A stretch of 64,000 bases of DNA from JAUVPY01 sp034412795 (GTDB lineage Bacteria > Chloroflexota > Anaerolineae > 4572-78 > NAK82): the NCBI GenBank assembly GCA_034412795.1, contig DAOUMD010000132.1, positions 1 through 64,000 of the forward strand, in the 5' to 3' direction. The notes below the pieces were generated by a model. The model did not search any database, was not told the origin of the DNA, and was given only the letters and a program-made list of their open reading frames with translations. The translations under genes and the position numbers were made by a program. Shown here piece by piece: positions 51,496 through 60,784 of the stretch (position 1 is the first letter of the stretch; every line of letters starts with the position of its first letter).

Positions 51496-53994
51496 TCACC
51501 TACCTGCTACTATCTCAGAGACTCTGTTCTTCAAGTCATCCCATTGTCTATTGTCCTGAGGCTTGTCAATGAACGCCTGAGCCCCAAGCTGGAATGCTCT
51601 GGACTTTTGTTCAGCATCGCCGTACGCGGACAATATGATAATCGGAGTATCGGGATTTGTTTCTTGGGCTGCTTCTAAAACACCTTGACCACCTACACCA
51701 GGCATCCGCCAATCAAGTACGACAAGTCTGTATCTATTCTCTCGTATCAGTTCAATGGCCTCTCCTGCCTTACGTGTCTTGTGAATAGTATAGTCGGGTG
51801 AATAAAGTCGTCGTACAAAAAACTCTAGCCAAGTGCTGTCGTCTTCCACAATCAAAATCTGGGCCTGTTCCGAGGCGTGAAGAACTGCCCCGGGATGAGC
51901 CCCAATGGTATTACTTGCTTCCTCTGACTTAATTAATGTCTCTCCGACCAGCAATTCACCAATTGTAGGCTTTGCCACCTCTTGTACTGGCTGAGGGGAG
52001 ATGGGCCAGCGGATAGTGAAGCAGGTACCAACGCCCTCTTCACTTTCGACGTCTATTTCCCCTTGGTGTTGCTCTACAATCGTCTTGGCCACAAACAGAC
52101 CAAGCCCACGTCCCTTTTCTTTGGTTGAGAATCCACGCTCGAATATATTTCCAAGATTCTCCTCTGAAATGCCAGCTCCGCTATCACTGAAATGTATCAC
52201 CGCGAAGTTACCCTCCATGCGTGCATCAACACTCAATTCAAATTTACCTTGGAGACGCATAGCTTCGAGTGCATTACGGGTCAAATTGAAGAAAACCCGC
52301 CGAAACTGAACTAGGTCAGCCCTTATCCAGACTCGACTGTCTATCCCAAAAGTAACCGATTTATGCGGCAGCTTGGTCTCAAATAGCCTCAGCACATCAA
52401 AGAGCGCACTTCTCAAGTGAACAGGTTGGGATTGCTCAGGTTGTGACGGTTCCAGCAGGCTAGTAGCTATAGCCCGAGCATACGCACAATTGCTCAATAC
52501 AGTTTTGAGCAAGGGCATCTGTTCTTTAACGTTGTGTTGCACCATTCGGTCCAACACTGGTGATAGAACTGCCTCGACTTCTACAATGGTGGAAAACAAG
52601 CACTTCACAAACACTGCCAGAGTTCGTGTTGTGAGATCACGGGCTGCATCTTCTTCTTCGGGACTCAAAGGTAGATTGCGACACTGTTGCAGCGCTTTTC
52701 TGAGATCTTCAATTCTGTATTGTTTTTCTCTTTGCTTGAATTTTTTAGGTAAAGTGATCCTTGCTACAACGCCTCGCTCATATTCGCGTACAAGGATATT
52801 GCCTTGGTAGCGAGTTGTGATTCGTTTGCATACGAATAGCCCAAGTCCAGCATGATTGGCCTTTGTCGTATACCCGAGTACATAGATCTGATCTGGTGGT
52901 CCTATAATCCTACTTCCAGTATTCAGCATTGCAACGCGACAGTCCGATTCACCATCATGAACGAATACCTTTACCTCTCCCCCATCAGGTGTTGCTTCGA
53001 TTGCATTTTCCAGTAGACACACTGCCATCTGGCGAATGTCCGTATCTTTAACTTCAATTGAGATGCTGTCCGGTATCTCCTCAGTCTTTACAGATACTTT
53101 CGGTTGAAGGTATGCCCGAGTTATCTCAATTGCGGAAGCCAAACTCGCAGATACAGATGTCTTTGTCTTAACTGTTAGTTCTCCGCAAGAACTGAGGGAG
53201 ATGAGACGATCAATGAGCATCAGAGCGTAATCAAGTTTTGCCTTGCAATAGACGATGCTTTTGTCTGAGGAGAGCGAAAGCTCGGATAAATCATCCAGGA
53301 TATTGCGGGCAACCCCTAGCGGCTCTTTTAGATCGTGCGGAATTCCTGAGGTAATGCGTTCCAGTTCATCTAAAGCATGGCCAAGCAACAAACTTTCGTT
53401 ATACGCTTCCAATCTCTCAAGGGCTTGCAGCTCCTCAAGAGATTCGATATCAGGAAACAACTCTGTTTTACCTAATCTTACTGCCCCTAGCTCGTACACA
53501 CGCCGGATCGAGCTGACAAGCTCGTCGCTCGAAAATGGTTTGATAAGAAACTCCCTGGCGCCTGCCAACATCGAGCGCCGGAGGTAGTCAGCTTCTCCCT
53601 GTATTGACATCATAATGATTTGGGTGAGGGGAACTTGCTGGATGATGAACTCACTGGCGGTGATGCCGTTGATCCCAGGCATATTGATGTCCATGAGTAC
53701 GATATCGGGCTTGAGTTCACCGGACAAGGTTATGCCTTCTTCTCCACTCCTCGCTTGACCTATAACTTCGATGTCGGACTCGAACTCTAACAATTTAGTC
53801 AGGCGGTCGAGTGTGTCTAGGATGTCATCTACGATGAGAACCCTAATCTTGGTTTGCTTGAGAACCCTTGTCTTGGCTTCCTCTTCGAAAGCTTGGTCTT
53901 CCTCCAAGGCTGTCATATGAGTGTCTTGTTCCAAGTCTGCTACAGATTCTGGGGAAGATTTATGCTTTAACAGTTTGTTCAACCATGCCGGCAT
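51496..53994 (-). CDS. Multi-domain hybrid histidine kinase (REC-HK-HK-REC)
   Basis: An 832-residue cytoplasmic kinase. Domains: receiver 1 (about 48-165, Asp102 in LMDINMPG); a first histidine kinase unit (about 200-420) with H-box SGIPHDLKEPL (His220) and an ATPase domain whose D-box reads LNTGSRI instead of DTGxGI, though GLGLFV is kept; a second kinase-like unit (about 430-670) with NLTRNALEAM, DSGAGIS and GRGLGLFV boxes but no clear phospho-His; and a C-terminal receiver (about 705-830, VVLDWRMPG). The first ATPase is probably weak or inactive, making the protein a pseudokinase/kinase tandem. It faces the same way as the caspase cluster and probably feeds it. Confidence 0.88.
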   Translation of the reverse strand: MPAWLNKLLKHKSSPESVADLEQDTHMTALEEDQAFEEEAKTRVLKQTKIRVLIVDDILDTLDRLTKLLEFESDIEVIGQARSGEEGITLSGELKPDIVLMDINMPGINGITASEFIIQQVPLTQIIMMSIQGEADYLRRSMLAGAREFLIKPFSSDELVSSIRRVYELGAVRLGKTELFPDIESLEELQALERLEAYNESLLLGHALDELERITSGIPHDLKEPLGVARNILDDLSELSLSSDKSIVYCKAKLDYALMLIDRLISLSSCGELTVKTKTSVSASLASAIEITRAYLQPKVSVKTEEIPDSISIEVKDTDIRQMAVCLLENAIEATPDGGEVKVFVHDGESDCRVAMLNTGSRIIGPPDQIYVLGYTTKANHAGLGLFVCKRITTRYQGNILVREYERGVVARITLPKKFKQREKQYRIEDLRKALQQCRNLPLSPEEEDAARDLTTRTLAVFVKCLFSTIVEVEAVLSPVLDRMVQHNVKEQMPLLKTVLSNCAYARAIATSLLEPSQPEQSQPVHLRSALFDVLRLFETKLPHKSVTFGIDSRVWIRADLVQFRRVFFNLTRNALEAMRLQGKFELSVDARMEGNFAVIHFSDSGAGISEENLGNIFERGFSTKEKGRGLGLFVAKTIVEQHQGEIDVESEEGVGTCFTIRWPISPQPVQEVAKPTIGELLVGETLIKSEEASNTIGAHPGAVLHASEQAQILIVEDDSTWLEFFVRRLYSPDYTIHKTRKAGEAIELIRENRYRLVVLDWRMPGVGGQGVLEAAQETNPDTPIIILSAYGDAEQKSRAFQLGAQAFIDKPQDNRQWDDLKNRVSEIVAGR

Positions 53995-54160
53995 AGCTCT
54001 TTATCCTTTCATATCGTTCTTATGTCGATATGAAAGGCCAACCACCTGTTACGATTGCCTGATGGCAACAAGTGTTTCGGCGTTGACCGCGACTTAGCAG
54101 CAATCGCATCTTCTCCCCATTGGACGTTCTTACCCTTCTTGCATATCCCGAACCAGTTGG

Positions 54161-54587
54161 TCAAAACCCTCGGTCACAGTTTCTCGGTATCTGCCGATGT
54201 CCCACCGCCATCATCACCACCGCCATACCTACCAATGCCAAGTCAGGCACCAGGGTCAGACGATGGTCGAGGGCAGTTAAGTCAGCCCGGCGGAGCTCCA
54301 ACAACTCGCGCTGCCTGGCCTGGCGGATGTTGTCAATAGCGATGTGAGCCACAGCACCCTCTGGCTGGCGATAGTAGCGTTCGATCTTGTCCCTCGGCGG
54401 TCAGGCGCTCGGCGTAGTCCAGTTGTGCCTCCGAAAAGCGATCGGCGGTCTGTGCCTCGGCCAATCGGCGGGCTTGAGCCCCTAAGGCGGAAAGGTCCAG
54501 GTTATAGGTTGGGACAAAGGCCGTCTCCACCTGATCAAGCGTCATATCCGGCTGAAGGTCACACAAACGTGACTGTGGTTTGCGCAA
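54161..54587 (-). pseudogene. Frameshifted remnant of an unidentified helical protein
   Basis: Two open frames join across one frameshift near 54380: SEAQLDYAERLTAEGQ in one frame continues as DKIERYYRQPEGAVAHIAID in the other, then NIRQARQRELLELRRADL. The joined piece is charged, helical and lacks its own start region. I do not recognise the parent family; a helicase-associated C-terminal region is one possibility. It ends at the TGA at 54161 and looks decayed. Confidence 0.4.
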
Positions 54588-55040
54588 CCCATATTACCGA
54601 CACTCATCGGCTATCACGGACGCCGGGGGTACTCCCTTGATGAGACAATCGCATGATCTGGCCGCCCATCGGAACCGGTCAAAAAGGTCCAGTACCGAAC
54701 CAGGCAGAACGAATATGAACAACGGTTGTTTCCATCCAAGCGTATCAAACAGCAAAGGCGCATATTCTCACGCCTCGATATATGCGACTTAGATATCTGC
54801 CCATCGGACTAAATAAGAGGCTTATTGTGGTGACCCTCGGCGGTCATTCAGCACCACAGCGGCATCAGGAAGGAATAAGTTTTCATAACAAATATACCAC
54901 AAATCACAGTCCTAATCAATAGCCCTATTGACTAATCGATAGCTAGCTGTTAGCTAACAGATAGGTAATGCAACCAAGAATATGATACCATATTATCAGT
55001 ATCAGTGATCTTCAGACATGGATATGGGAGGGTGAACAAA
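54588..55040. other. Intergenic region before the membrane protein gene
   Basis: About 450 bases with no gene. It includes a perfect 14-bp palindrome CTGTTAGCTAACAG (54947-54960) and AT-rich dyads around 54980-55000 that could be a promoter/operator for the downstream gene. Confidence 0.5.
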
Positions 55041-55808
55041 ATGAACAAGCAATTCCAAATTTTGGCAGGTATCGGTCTGATTATTCTGGGCGTCCTGGCC
55101 CTGTTCTTCACTATGGCGATTCCCATGCTGGGACTAACCCTGTTCCGTTGGGGCCCGTGGCGCATGTGGCCACTGATCGTGGCCGGCCTGGGCTTGCTCT
55201 TCGTGGTGCCGCCCATTTTAGTGCGCGGCCGGCGCGGCCTGGGGCTGCTCTTCATCCCCGGCATGCCGATCCTGACCACGGGTGCCATCCTGCTGCTGGC
55301 CAGCGTCCTCAACTGGTGGAGGGTGTGGGAGTGGCTATGGCCACAGGAGGTGCTGGCCTTGGCGTTGGGCTTCGCCTTCGCCGCTGCCTACGCGCGGAAG
55401 GTCTGGCTGGCTTTCCCGGCCATCATGATCGGCCTCAACGGATTGGTATTTCAGTTCTGTGCCGTGACCGGTCTGTGGGAGACATGGGCGGCCTTGTGGA
55501 CCATCGAGCCGCTTTCGGTGGGACTGGCGCTGCTGGTGGTCGGCGTCATCAAGCACTCGACCGGGCTGGTGACGAGCGGGCTGGTGGTGTGTGGGCTGGC
55601 CGGCTTGGCCCTGATCGGCATGACGGCCATTCTGGCCGTGGGAGCTTTGTGGTCGGGTTGGTGGTTGGCCAACCTGATCGCCCCAGGCATCATCATCCTC
55701 TCTGGGTTTATCCTGCTGGCATGGGGCGTGATAGCCCGGCCGGCATCCCCAGGCACGGCCCTTGAGCCAAGCCAGGGGTTAAACGAAGTGGTTGAATCTA
55801 ACGCATAA
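55041..55808 (+). CDS. Polytopic membrane protein of unknown function
   Basis: A 255-residue protein that is almost entirely hydrophobic, with about eight membrane segments. The ATG at 55041 is preceded by GGGAGGGTG, so it is preferred over the upstream Met at 55005. The pattern of short Trp/Gly-rich loops (FRWGPWRMWPLIVAGLGLLF, LLASVLNWWRVWEWLWP) is reminiscent of LiaF-TM/DUF5668-type proteins, which often act in envelope stress or as anchors. I do not assign a family firmly. Confidence 0.7.
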   Translation: MNKQFQILAGIGLIILGVLALFFTMAIPMLGLTLFRWGPWRMWPLIVAGLGLLFVVPPILVRGRRGLGLLFIPGMPILTTGAILLLASVLNWWRVWEWLWPQEVLALALGFAFAAAYARKVWLAFPAIMIGLNGLVFQFCAVTGLWETWAALWTIEPLSVGLALLVVGVIKHSTGLVTSGLVVCGLAGLALIGMTAILAVGALWSGWWLANLIAPGIIILSGFILLAWGVIARPASPGTALEPSQGLNEVVESNA

Positions 55809-55943
55809 CGATTCTTGCCGGTGCTTTCTCGAAAAGTGATTGCTGGAGACACCACAACTGCCGGGTCACCCTGCTGCGTTGGCCTTCTATCCGATTCCTG
55901 TGTAGCCAGACACTTTTCTGTCTCAATTCGAGACCTGCCGGAT

Positions 55944-55972
55944 TTGCGAGATAGGCCACTTTCTGGTATCAT
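55944..55972 (+). promoter_or_regulatory. Candidate promoter before the pyrimidine operon
   Basis: TTGCGA (55944-55949), 17 bases, TATCAT (55967-55972). Transcription would start at about 55979, inside the left arm of the following hairpin, so the hairpin and this promoter cannot both work as drawn for the same transcript. Confidence 0.4.
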
Positions 55973-56008
55973 ACAATCCCGGCGTGCACAAACCGCCGGG
56001 ATTGTTTT
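55973..56008 (+). terminator. Rho-independent terminator hairpin
   Basis: A perfect 12-bp stem ACAATCCCGGCG / CGCCGGGATTGT with a nine-base loop followed by TTT. It probably ends transcription from the membrane-protein gene upstream. Confidence 0.65.
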
Positions 56009-56107
56009 ATGCTGCAAAGTTTGCTCAGGTCACAACGTATAAGATATCGAAGCTGCACAACACCCATTCAAGCCCCAAGACAGGGGTGGCTTCCTTTGCT
56101 TTTCGTG

Positions 56108-56138
56108 GCAACTCGTTTAATCGGCGAGTTGCTTTTTT
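56108..56138 (+). terminator. Terminator-type hairpin in the pyr leader (possible attenuator)
   Basis: GCAACTCG / CGAGTTGC with a nine-base loop, followed by six T. It lies only about 42 bases before the pyrC start codon, so unless transcription begins downstream it would act as an attenuator. The region just before it (GCCCCAAGACAGGGGTGGC) could form a competing hairpin. Confidence 0.6.
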
Positions 56139-56180
56139 GTTATATGACGAGTCAGCAAATCAGTCACGAGAGCGACAAAA

Positions 56181-57242
56181 GTGAGTGACTTAACCCGCCT
56201 GCCTGGGCTGGTGGACGTTCACACCCACATGCGCGAGCCTGGCGGTGAACACAAAGAGACGTTTGCCAGCGGCACGGCAGCGGCATTGGCGGGTGGCGTT
56301 ACTACCATCCTCGCCATGCCTAACACCAGCCCCCCCATCAGCGACGCCACGACGTTCGACCAAACCGAGGCCTGCGCACGGGCTGGAGCTCGCTGCGACT
56401 ACGGCCTCTTTTTAGGCGCAACGGACGACAACCCGGACTTTCCCACCAACCTTCAGCGCCGCGCGGCTGGACTCAAAATCTACGTCAACGAGACATTTGG
56501 GCCACTGCGCGTCGAGTCCCTGCCTGTTGTGCTCGCCCACTTGCAGTCTTGGCGTGGCCCCGGCCCGGTCGCCGTCCACACGGAAGGGTTGATGGTCGCC
56601 GCGCTGGTAGCATTGGCGGCCCTGACAGGCACTCCAGTACACTTCTGCCACATCAGCCGCGCGGCTGAAATTGCCATCATCCGAGCAGCCAAAGAACGAG
56701 GCCACCCGGTAACGTGTGAAGTCACACCCCACCACTTGTGGCTCACTGAGGCCGACCGGCCACGTCTGGGGTCGCTGGGGCTGATGCGCCCACCACTGGC
56801 CACCGCTGCCGACCGCGACGCCCTCTGGGCCAACCTCGACGTCGTGGATTGCATCGCGACCGATCACGCACCCCATACCCTGGCCGAAAAGCAGGGCGAA
56901 AAGCCACCACCGGGTGTCCCCGGCCTGGAGACGATGCTTCCATTGCTTCTCACGGCGGTGCAAGGGGGGCGACTGACGCTGGAACGGTTGGTGGAACTCA
57001 CCAGCAGTCGCCCACGAACTATCTTTCGACTGCCGTCCCTGCCGGATACCTACATCGAAGTAGATACTTCAGCCCGCTGGAAGCTGCCCTCGTCCGGCTG
57101 GCACACCGGCCCCGATTGGTCGCCCTTTACCGGTATGGCGGTCACCGGCCGTCTGGTGCGCACGGTGTTACGCGGCCAGACAGCCTACAGCGACGGCCGG
57201 GTAATGGCTGCGCCAGGGAGCGGGCGAAATGTAAGAGAGTAG
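56181..57242 (+). CDS. pyrC: Dihydroorotase
   Basis: A 353-residue amidohydrolase that closes carbamoyl-aspartate to dihydroorotate. The metal motif is VDVHTHMREPG (H-x-H with conserved Arg), with further His residues in AVHTEG and FCHISRAAE, and the late Asp in ATDHAPHT. The protein is shorter than the about 425-residue type I enzymes and closer to the dihydroorotase domain of CAD. Start is GTG at 56181 with a weak Shine-Dalgarno. It heads the pyr gene set. Confidence 0.92.
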   Translation: MSDLTRLPGLVDVHTHMREPGGEHKETFASGTAAALAGGVTTILAMPNTSPPISDATTFDQTEACARAGARCDYGLFLGATDDNPDFPTNLQRRAAGLKIYVNETFGPLRVESLPVVLAHLQSWRGPGPVAVHTEGLMVAALVALAALTGTPVHFCHISRAAEIAIIRAAKERGHPVTCEVTPHHLWLTEADRPRLGSLGLMRPPLATAADRDALWANLDVVDCIATDHAPHTLAEKQGEKPPPGVPGLETMLPLLLTAVQGGRLTLERLVELTSSRPRTIFRLPSLPDTYIEVDTSARWKLPSSGWHTGPDWSPFTGMAVTGRLVRTVLRGQTAYSDGRVMAAPGSGRNVRE

Positions 57243-57357
57243 AGACGTACTCTTGTGGTCGCCCTCAGAGCGAACCAAGGGGTCCGCCCCAAGGAAGTTA
57301 ACCATTGACGAACAAGACGAGGAGTCTCGTATATGCAAAAAGAGAGGAGGATATGAT

Positions 57358-58350
57358 ATGACTCTTCAAGTAATCGCCGAACGCCCGGCAACTCTTTTCG
57401 ACAATTTGCCAGGCACCAACCAGTTCTACGGCCAGCATGTCCTGGCCGTCTCGCAGTTCAATCGCCCAAACCTGACACATCTCTTCGCGCTGGCCGAGCG
57501 GATGCGTGACGTGGTCGAAGCGCACGGCGGCATTGACCTGCTCAAGCACCGCGTATTGGCCGCCCTCTTCTACGAACCGAGCACGCGTACGTCGGCCAGT
57601 TTCGTTGCCGCTATGGAGCGACTGGGCGGCAGTGTGATTCCCATTACACAAGGCGTTCAGTTCTCCAGCGTCAGCAAGGGCGAAACACTGCCCGACACCA
57701 TCCGCACACTGGAACAATATGCCGACGCCATCGTTCTACGTCATCCAGAAACGGGCAGTGCTGCCATCGCCGCCCGCTACGCCCAGAAGCCGATCATCAA
57801 CGCTGGCGACGGCATCGGCGAACACCCAACTCAGGCCTTGCTCGACCTCTTCACCATCTTAGAAGAGCTAGGCACAATCGATGGACTGACGGTAGCCATG
57901 GTTGGGGACTTGCACTACGGCCGTACAGTCCACAGCCTGACCGAATTGTTGCTCAATTATGACGTGCGGTTGCGCTTCGTCAGCCCCGAAATCCTGCGCA
58001 TCCCCCTTAACCTGATGAACAAGGTGCGCGATGCTGGCTACGATGTGCGCGAGACCTACGATGTGCACGACATCATCGGCGAGGCCGACGTGTTCTACGT
58101 AACCCGGGTTCAGAAAGAACGGTTCGGTGACCTGGCGCAGTACGAGCAGGTGAAGGACTACTACAAGATCACGCCCGAACTACTGAGCGAAGCCAATTCG
58201 CGAATGATCGTTATGCACCCCTTGCCGCGCGTGAATGAGATCAGCTACGAGGTGGACGCCGACCCGCGCGCCGCCTACTTCCGGCAGGTACGCAACGGCC
58301 TCTACATCCGAATGGCATTGCTGGCGGCCGTCCTACACAAGAGATCGTGA
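57358..58350 (+). CDS. pyrB: Aspartate carbamoyltransferase catalytic subunit
   Basis: A 330-residue transcarbamylase joining carbamoyl phosphate and aspartate. The carbamoyl-phosphate loop is FYEPSTRTSASF, other signatures are VLRHPETGS, GDGIGEHPTQALLDLF and HPLPRVNEI. Start placed at the ATG at 57358 behind GAGAGGAGG rather than at the longer frame beginning 57253. No pyrI regulatory subunit is visible. Confidence 0.95.
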   Translation: MTLQVIAERPATLFDNLPGTNQFYGQHVLAVSQFNRPNLTHLFALAERMRDVVEAHGGIDLLKHRVLAALFYEPSTRTSASFVAAMERLGGSVIPITQGVQFSSVSKGETLPDTIRTLEQYADAIVLRHPETGSAAIAARYAQKPIINAGDGIGEHPTQALLDLFTILEELGTIDGLTVAMVGDLHYGRTVHSLTELLLNYDVRLRFVSPEILRIPLNLMNKVRDAGYDVRETYDVHDIIGEADVFYVTRVQKERFGDLAQYEQVKDYYKITPELLSEANSRMIVMHPLPRVNEISYEVDADPRAAYFRQVRNGLYIRMALLAAVLHKRS

Positions 58351-58357
58351 GCCGCCC

Positions 58358-59749
58358 ATGAACGTTTTCGACCGCATTCAATACCGTCAGCAGACCTTAG
58401 ACACCAGCCTCTGCCTCGGCCTGGATCCGTGCCCGGAATGGTTCACGGCAACTGACCGGACTGCCCCAAATTGCTGGGCTGCCTGGGGACGGCGGCTCAT
58501 CGAAGCCACAGCCGACTATGTCTGCTGTATCAAGCCTAACAGTGCCTTTTACGAAGCAGGCGGCATTGAGGGAATGGAAGCCCTGCGCGCCACGATCATC
58601 CTGGCCCACGAGCAGGGGCTGCCCGTGTTGCTCGACGCCAAACGAGGCGACATTGGCAGTACCGCCGAGGCCTATGCTCGCGCTGCCTACGAATGGCTCA
58701 ACGCCGACGCCGTGACCATCAACCCCTATCTCGGCCCCGACGCTGTTATGCCTTTCCTGGAAGACCCAACACGCGGAGCCTTCGTGCTATGTCACACCAG
58801 CAATCCCGGCGCGGAAGAGTTCCAGAACCGCCTGGTTGGGGGACGTCCGCTCTACGAAGTGGTGGCCGAGCGCGCAACACGCTGGGGCGACCGCGTGGGC
58901 TTGGTGGTAGGCGCTACCTATCCCGAGGCGATCGCCCACATCCGCCGCGTGGCCCCCGATGCCTGGCTTCTGCTGCCTGGCGTCGGCGCGCAGGGTGGTG
59001 ATCTGGAAGCCGCCATCGCTGCCGCGCGTATGCGCTTCATCCTGCCCGTTTCGCGTGCGATTGCCACAGCAGACAACCCGACTGCCGCAGCCCGGAGGCT
59101 CCACGACGCAATCAGGGCGGCCTGCCCCAAACACGAGCAGGGGCAAGTTGCGCACCGCCCCCACGAGTCGCTGATCCTTGACCTGCACCACATTGGAGCC
59201 GTCCAGTTTGGCGAGTTCACGCTGGCCAGTGGCCTGTCGTCACCTATCTACATCGACCTGCGCCTATTGCCCTCCGATCCCTCCATCCTGGCCCGCGCCG
59301 CCGCTGCTTACGCAGACCTGCTGAGCGGCCTGAACTTCGACCGGCTGGCAGCGATTCCTTATGCATCCCTGCCCATCGGCACCGCGGTAGCACTCCAGAT
59401 GGGCCATCCACTCATCTATCCGCGCAAGAAGGTTAAGGCATATGGCCATCGGCGTGCCATCGAAGGCCACTTCGAGCCAGGGGAGCGCGTCGTCGTCCTG
59501 GACGACCTGATCACGACCGGTGGCTCCAAAATCGAAGCAATGCAGACGTTGCGCGAGGCCGGCCTGCTCGTCGAAGACGTCGTCGTCTTGATCGACCGGC
59601 AGGGCACGGGTGCCTCGGGCCTGGCCACCCACGGCCTACGCCTACACGCCGTCCTAACCTTGCCTCAGATCCTGGCTGTACTGGCCGAGCGAGATGCCAT
59701 TTCCGATTCTGAACGGACGGCCGTTGAACAACATCTGAGCGGCCAATGA
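58358..59749 (+). CDS. pyrF-pyrE: Bifunctional OMP decarboxylase-orotate phosphoribosyltransferase
   Basis: A 463-residue fusion performing the last two steps of UMP synthesis. Residues about 1-270 are a type 2 OMP decarboxylase (LCLGLDPCPEW; catalytic LLDAKRGDIGSTA; TINPYLGPDA). Residues about 275-463 are an orotate phosphoribosyltransferase (PRPP loop VVVLDDLITTGGSK; YPRKKVKAYG). The order is decarboxylase first, the reverse of the animal and plant UMP synthase. Start at 58358 lies seven bases after pyrB. The stop overlaps the pyrD start (ATGA). Confidence 0.94.
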   Translation: MNVFDRIQYRQQTLDTSLCLGLDPCPEWFTATDRTAPNCWAAWGRRLIEATADYVCCIKPNSAFYEAGGIEGMEALRATIILAHEQGLPVLLDAKRGDIGSTAEAYARAAYEWLNADAVTINPYLGPDAVMPFLEDPTRGAFVLCHTSNPGAEEFQNRLVGGRPLYEVVAERATRWGDRVGLVVGATYPEAIAHIRRVAPDAWLLLPGVGAQGGDLEAAIAAARMRFILPVSRAIATADNPTAAARRLHDAIRAACPKHEQGQVAHRPHESLILDLHHIGAVQFGEFTLASGLSSPIYIDLRLLPSDPSILARAAAAYADLLSGLNFDRLAAIPYASLPIGTAVALQMGHPLIYPRKKVKAYGHRRAIEGHFEPGERVVVLDDLITTGGSKIEAMQTLREAGLLVEDVVVLIDRQGTGASGLATHGLRLHAVLTLPQILAVLAERDAISDSERTAVEQHLSGQ

Positions 59750-60690
59750 GCCAAGCACCTTCACTCCAAGTCAATCTCTGCGGCGTCAGCCTGCCGAACC
59801 CGTTCGTGTTGGCGAGCGGAATTCTGGGGACCAGCCCCAGCCTGATAGTCCGGGCAGCGCAGCTCGGTGCCGGTGCGGTAACCGCCAAATCGGCCGGGCC
59901 GGTGCCCCGGAGCGGGCACCCCAATCCGATTGTGATGGACTGGGGAGGTGGTCTGATCAACGCCGTGGGCCTGCCCAACCCAGGCGTAGAACGCCAGGTC
60001 GAACTGCTGGCCGAGGCCAAAGCACAACTGGAGACGCTAGGCGTGCCGCTCATCGCCAGCATCTTTGGGGGCACACCCGAGGAATTCGCTAGAGTCGCCC
60101 GCACGGCGTTACAAGCCCATCCCGACATCCTTGAACTCAACATCTCGTGTCCCAACGTCCACAACGAGTTCGGTGAACCCTTTGCAGCCAGTTGCACAGG
60201 TGCCGCAAGCGTGGTCGAGGCGGTGCGGCCTAGCTGCGACGTGCCTCTCTTCGTCAAACTGGCCCCCAACGTGCCCAACATCGGACGCATCGCTGCTGGT
60301 GTCGTCGCCGCTGGCGCCGACGGCATCACGGCCATCAACACCATGCCCGGTATGGTCATCGACGTCGAGAGCGCGCGCCCGGTACTTAGTAACCGAAGCG
60401 GCGGCCTGAGCGGCCCGGCCATCCGGCCTATTGCCGTACGTTGTATCTACGAGATCGCGGAGGCTGTACCAGATGTGCCCATCATTGGCACGGGAGGTGT
60501 AGCAACCGGACGTGACGCGGCAGAACTCATGATGGCGGGCGCGACGGCAGTAGGCGTCGGTACAGCAGTCTACCTGCGTGGACTCGAGGTCTTCCAACTT
60601 CTGACACGTGAACTGGCCGAGCTTCTGGTCACCCACGGCTACGTAAGGATAGAGGAAATGCGCGGTCTGGCCCACATAGCTTTCGAATGA
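59746..60690 (+). CDS. pyrD: Dihydroorotate dehydrogenase, class 1B catalytic subunit
   Basis: A 314-residue FMN-dependent TIM barrel. Signatures: PFVLASGILG, NAVGLPNPGVE, LELNISCPNVHN (with class 1B Cys as the base), and GTGGVATGRDAAELMMAGAT. It oxidises dihydroorotate and passes electrons to PyrK. It overlaps the preceding gene by four bases. Confidence 0.95.
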   Translation: MSQAPSLQVNLCGVSLPNPFVLASGILGTSPSLIVRAAQLGAGAVTAKSAGPVPRSGHPNPIVMDWGGGLINAVGLPNPGVERQVELLAEAKAQLETLGVPLIASIFGGTPEEFARVARTALQAHPDILELNISCPNVHNEFGEPFAASCTGAASVVEAVRPSCDVPLFVKLAPNVPNIGRIAAGVVAAGADGITAINTMPGMVIDVESARPVLSNRSGGLSGPAIRPIAVRCIYEIAEAVPDVPIIGTGGVATGRDAAELMMAGATAVGVGTAVYLRGLEVFQLLTRELAELLVTHGYVRIEEMRGLAHIAFE

Positions 60691-60784
60691 CCGCCGAGCG
60701 CCGAAATGATCCGTATCGCTCGCATCTGACGGCTGTCGGCTGTCAGCGGTCTGCGATTGAGGCGTCAGGAAAGGAGATTCGGTT

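Larger units (their letters stand above)
55809..56180. other. Leader region of the pyrimidine operon
   Basis: About 370 bases with no gene. It contains a promoter-like pair at 55944-55972, a terminator-type hairpin at 55973-56008 and a second one at 56108-56138. No PyrR-binding consensus was recognised. Confidence 0.6.
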
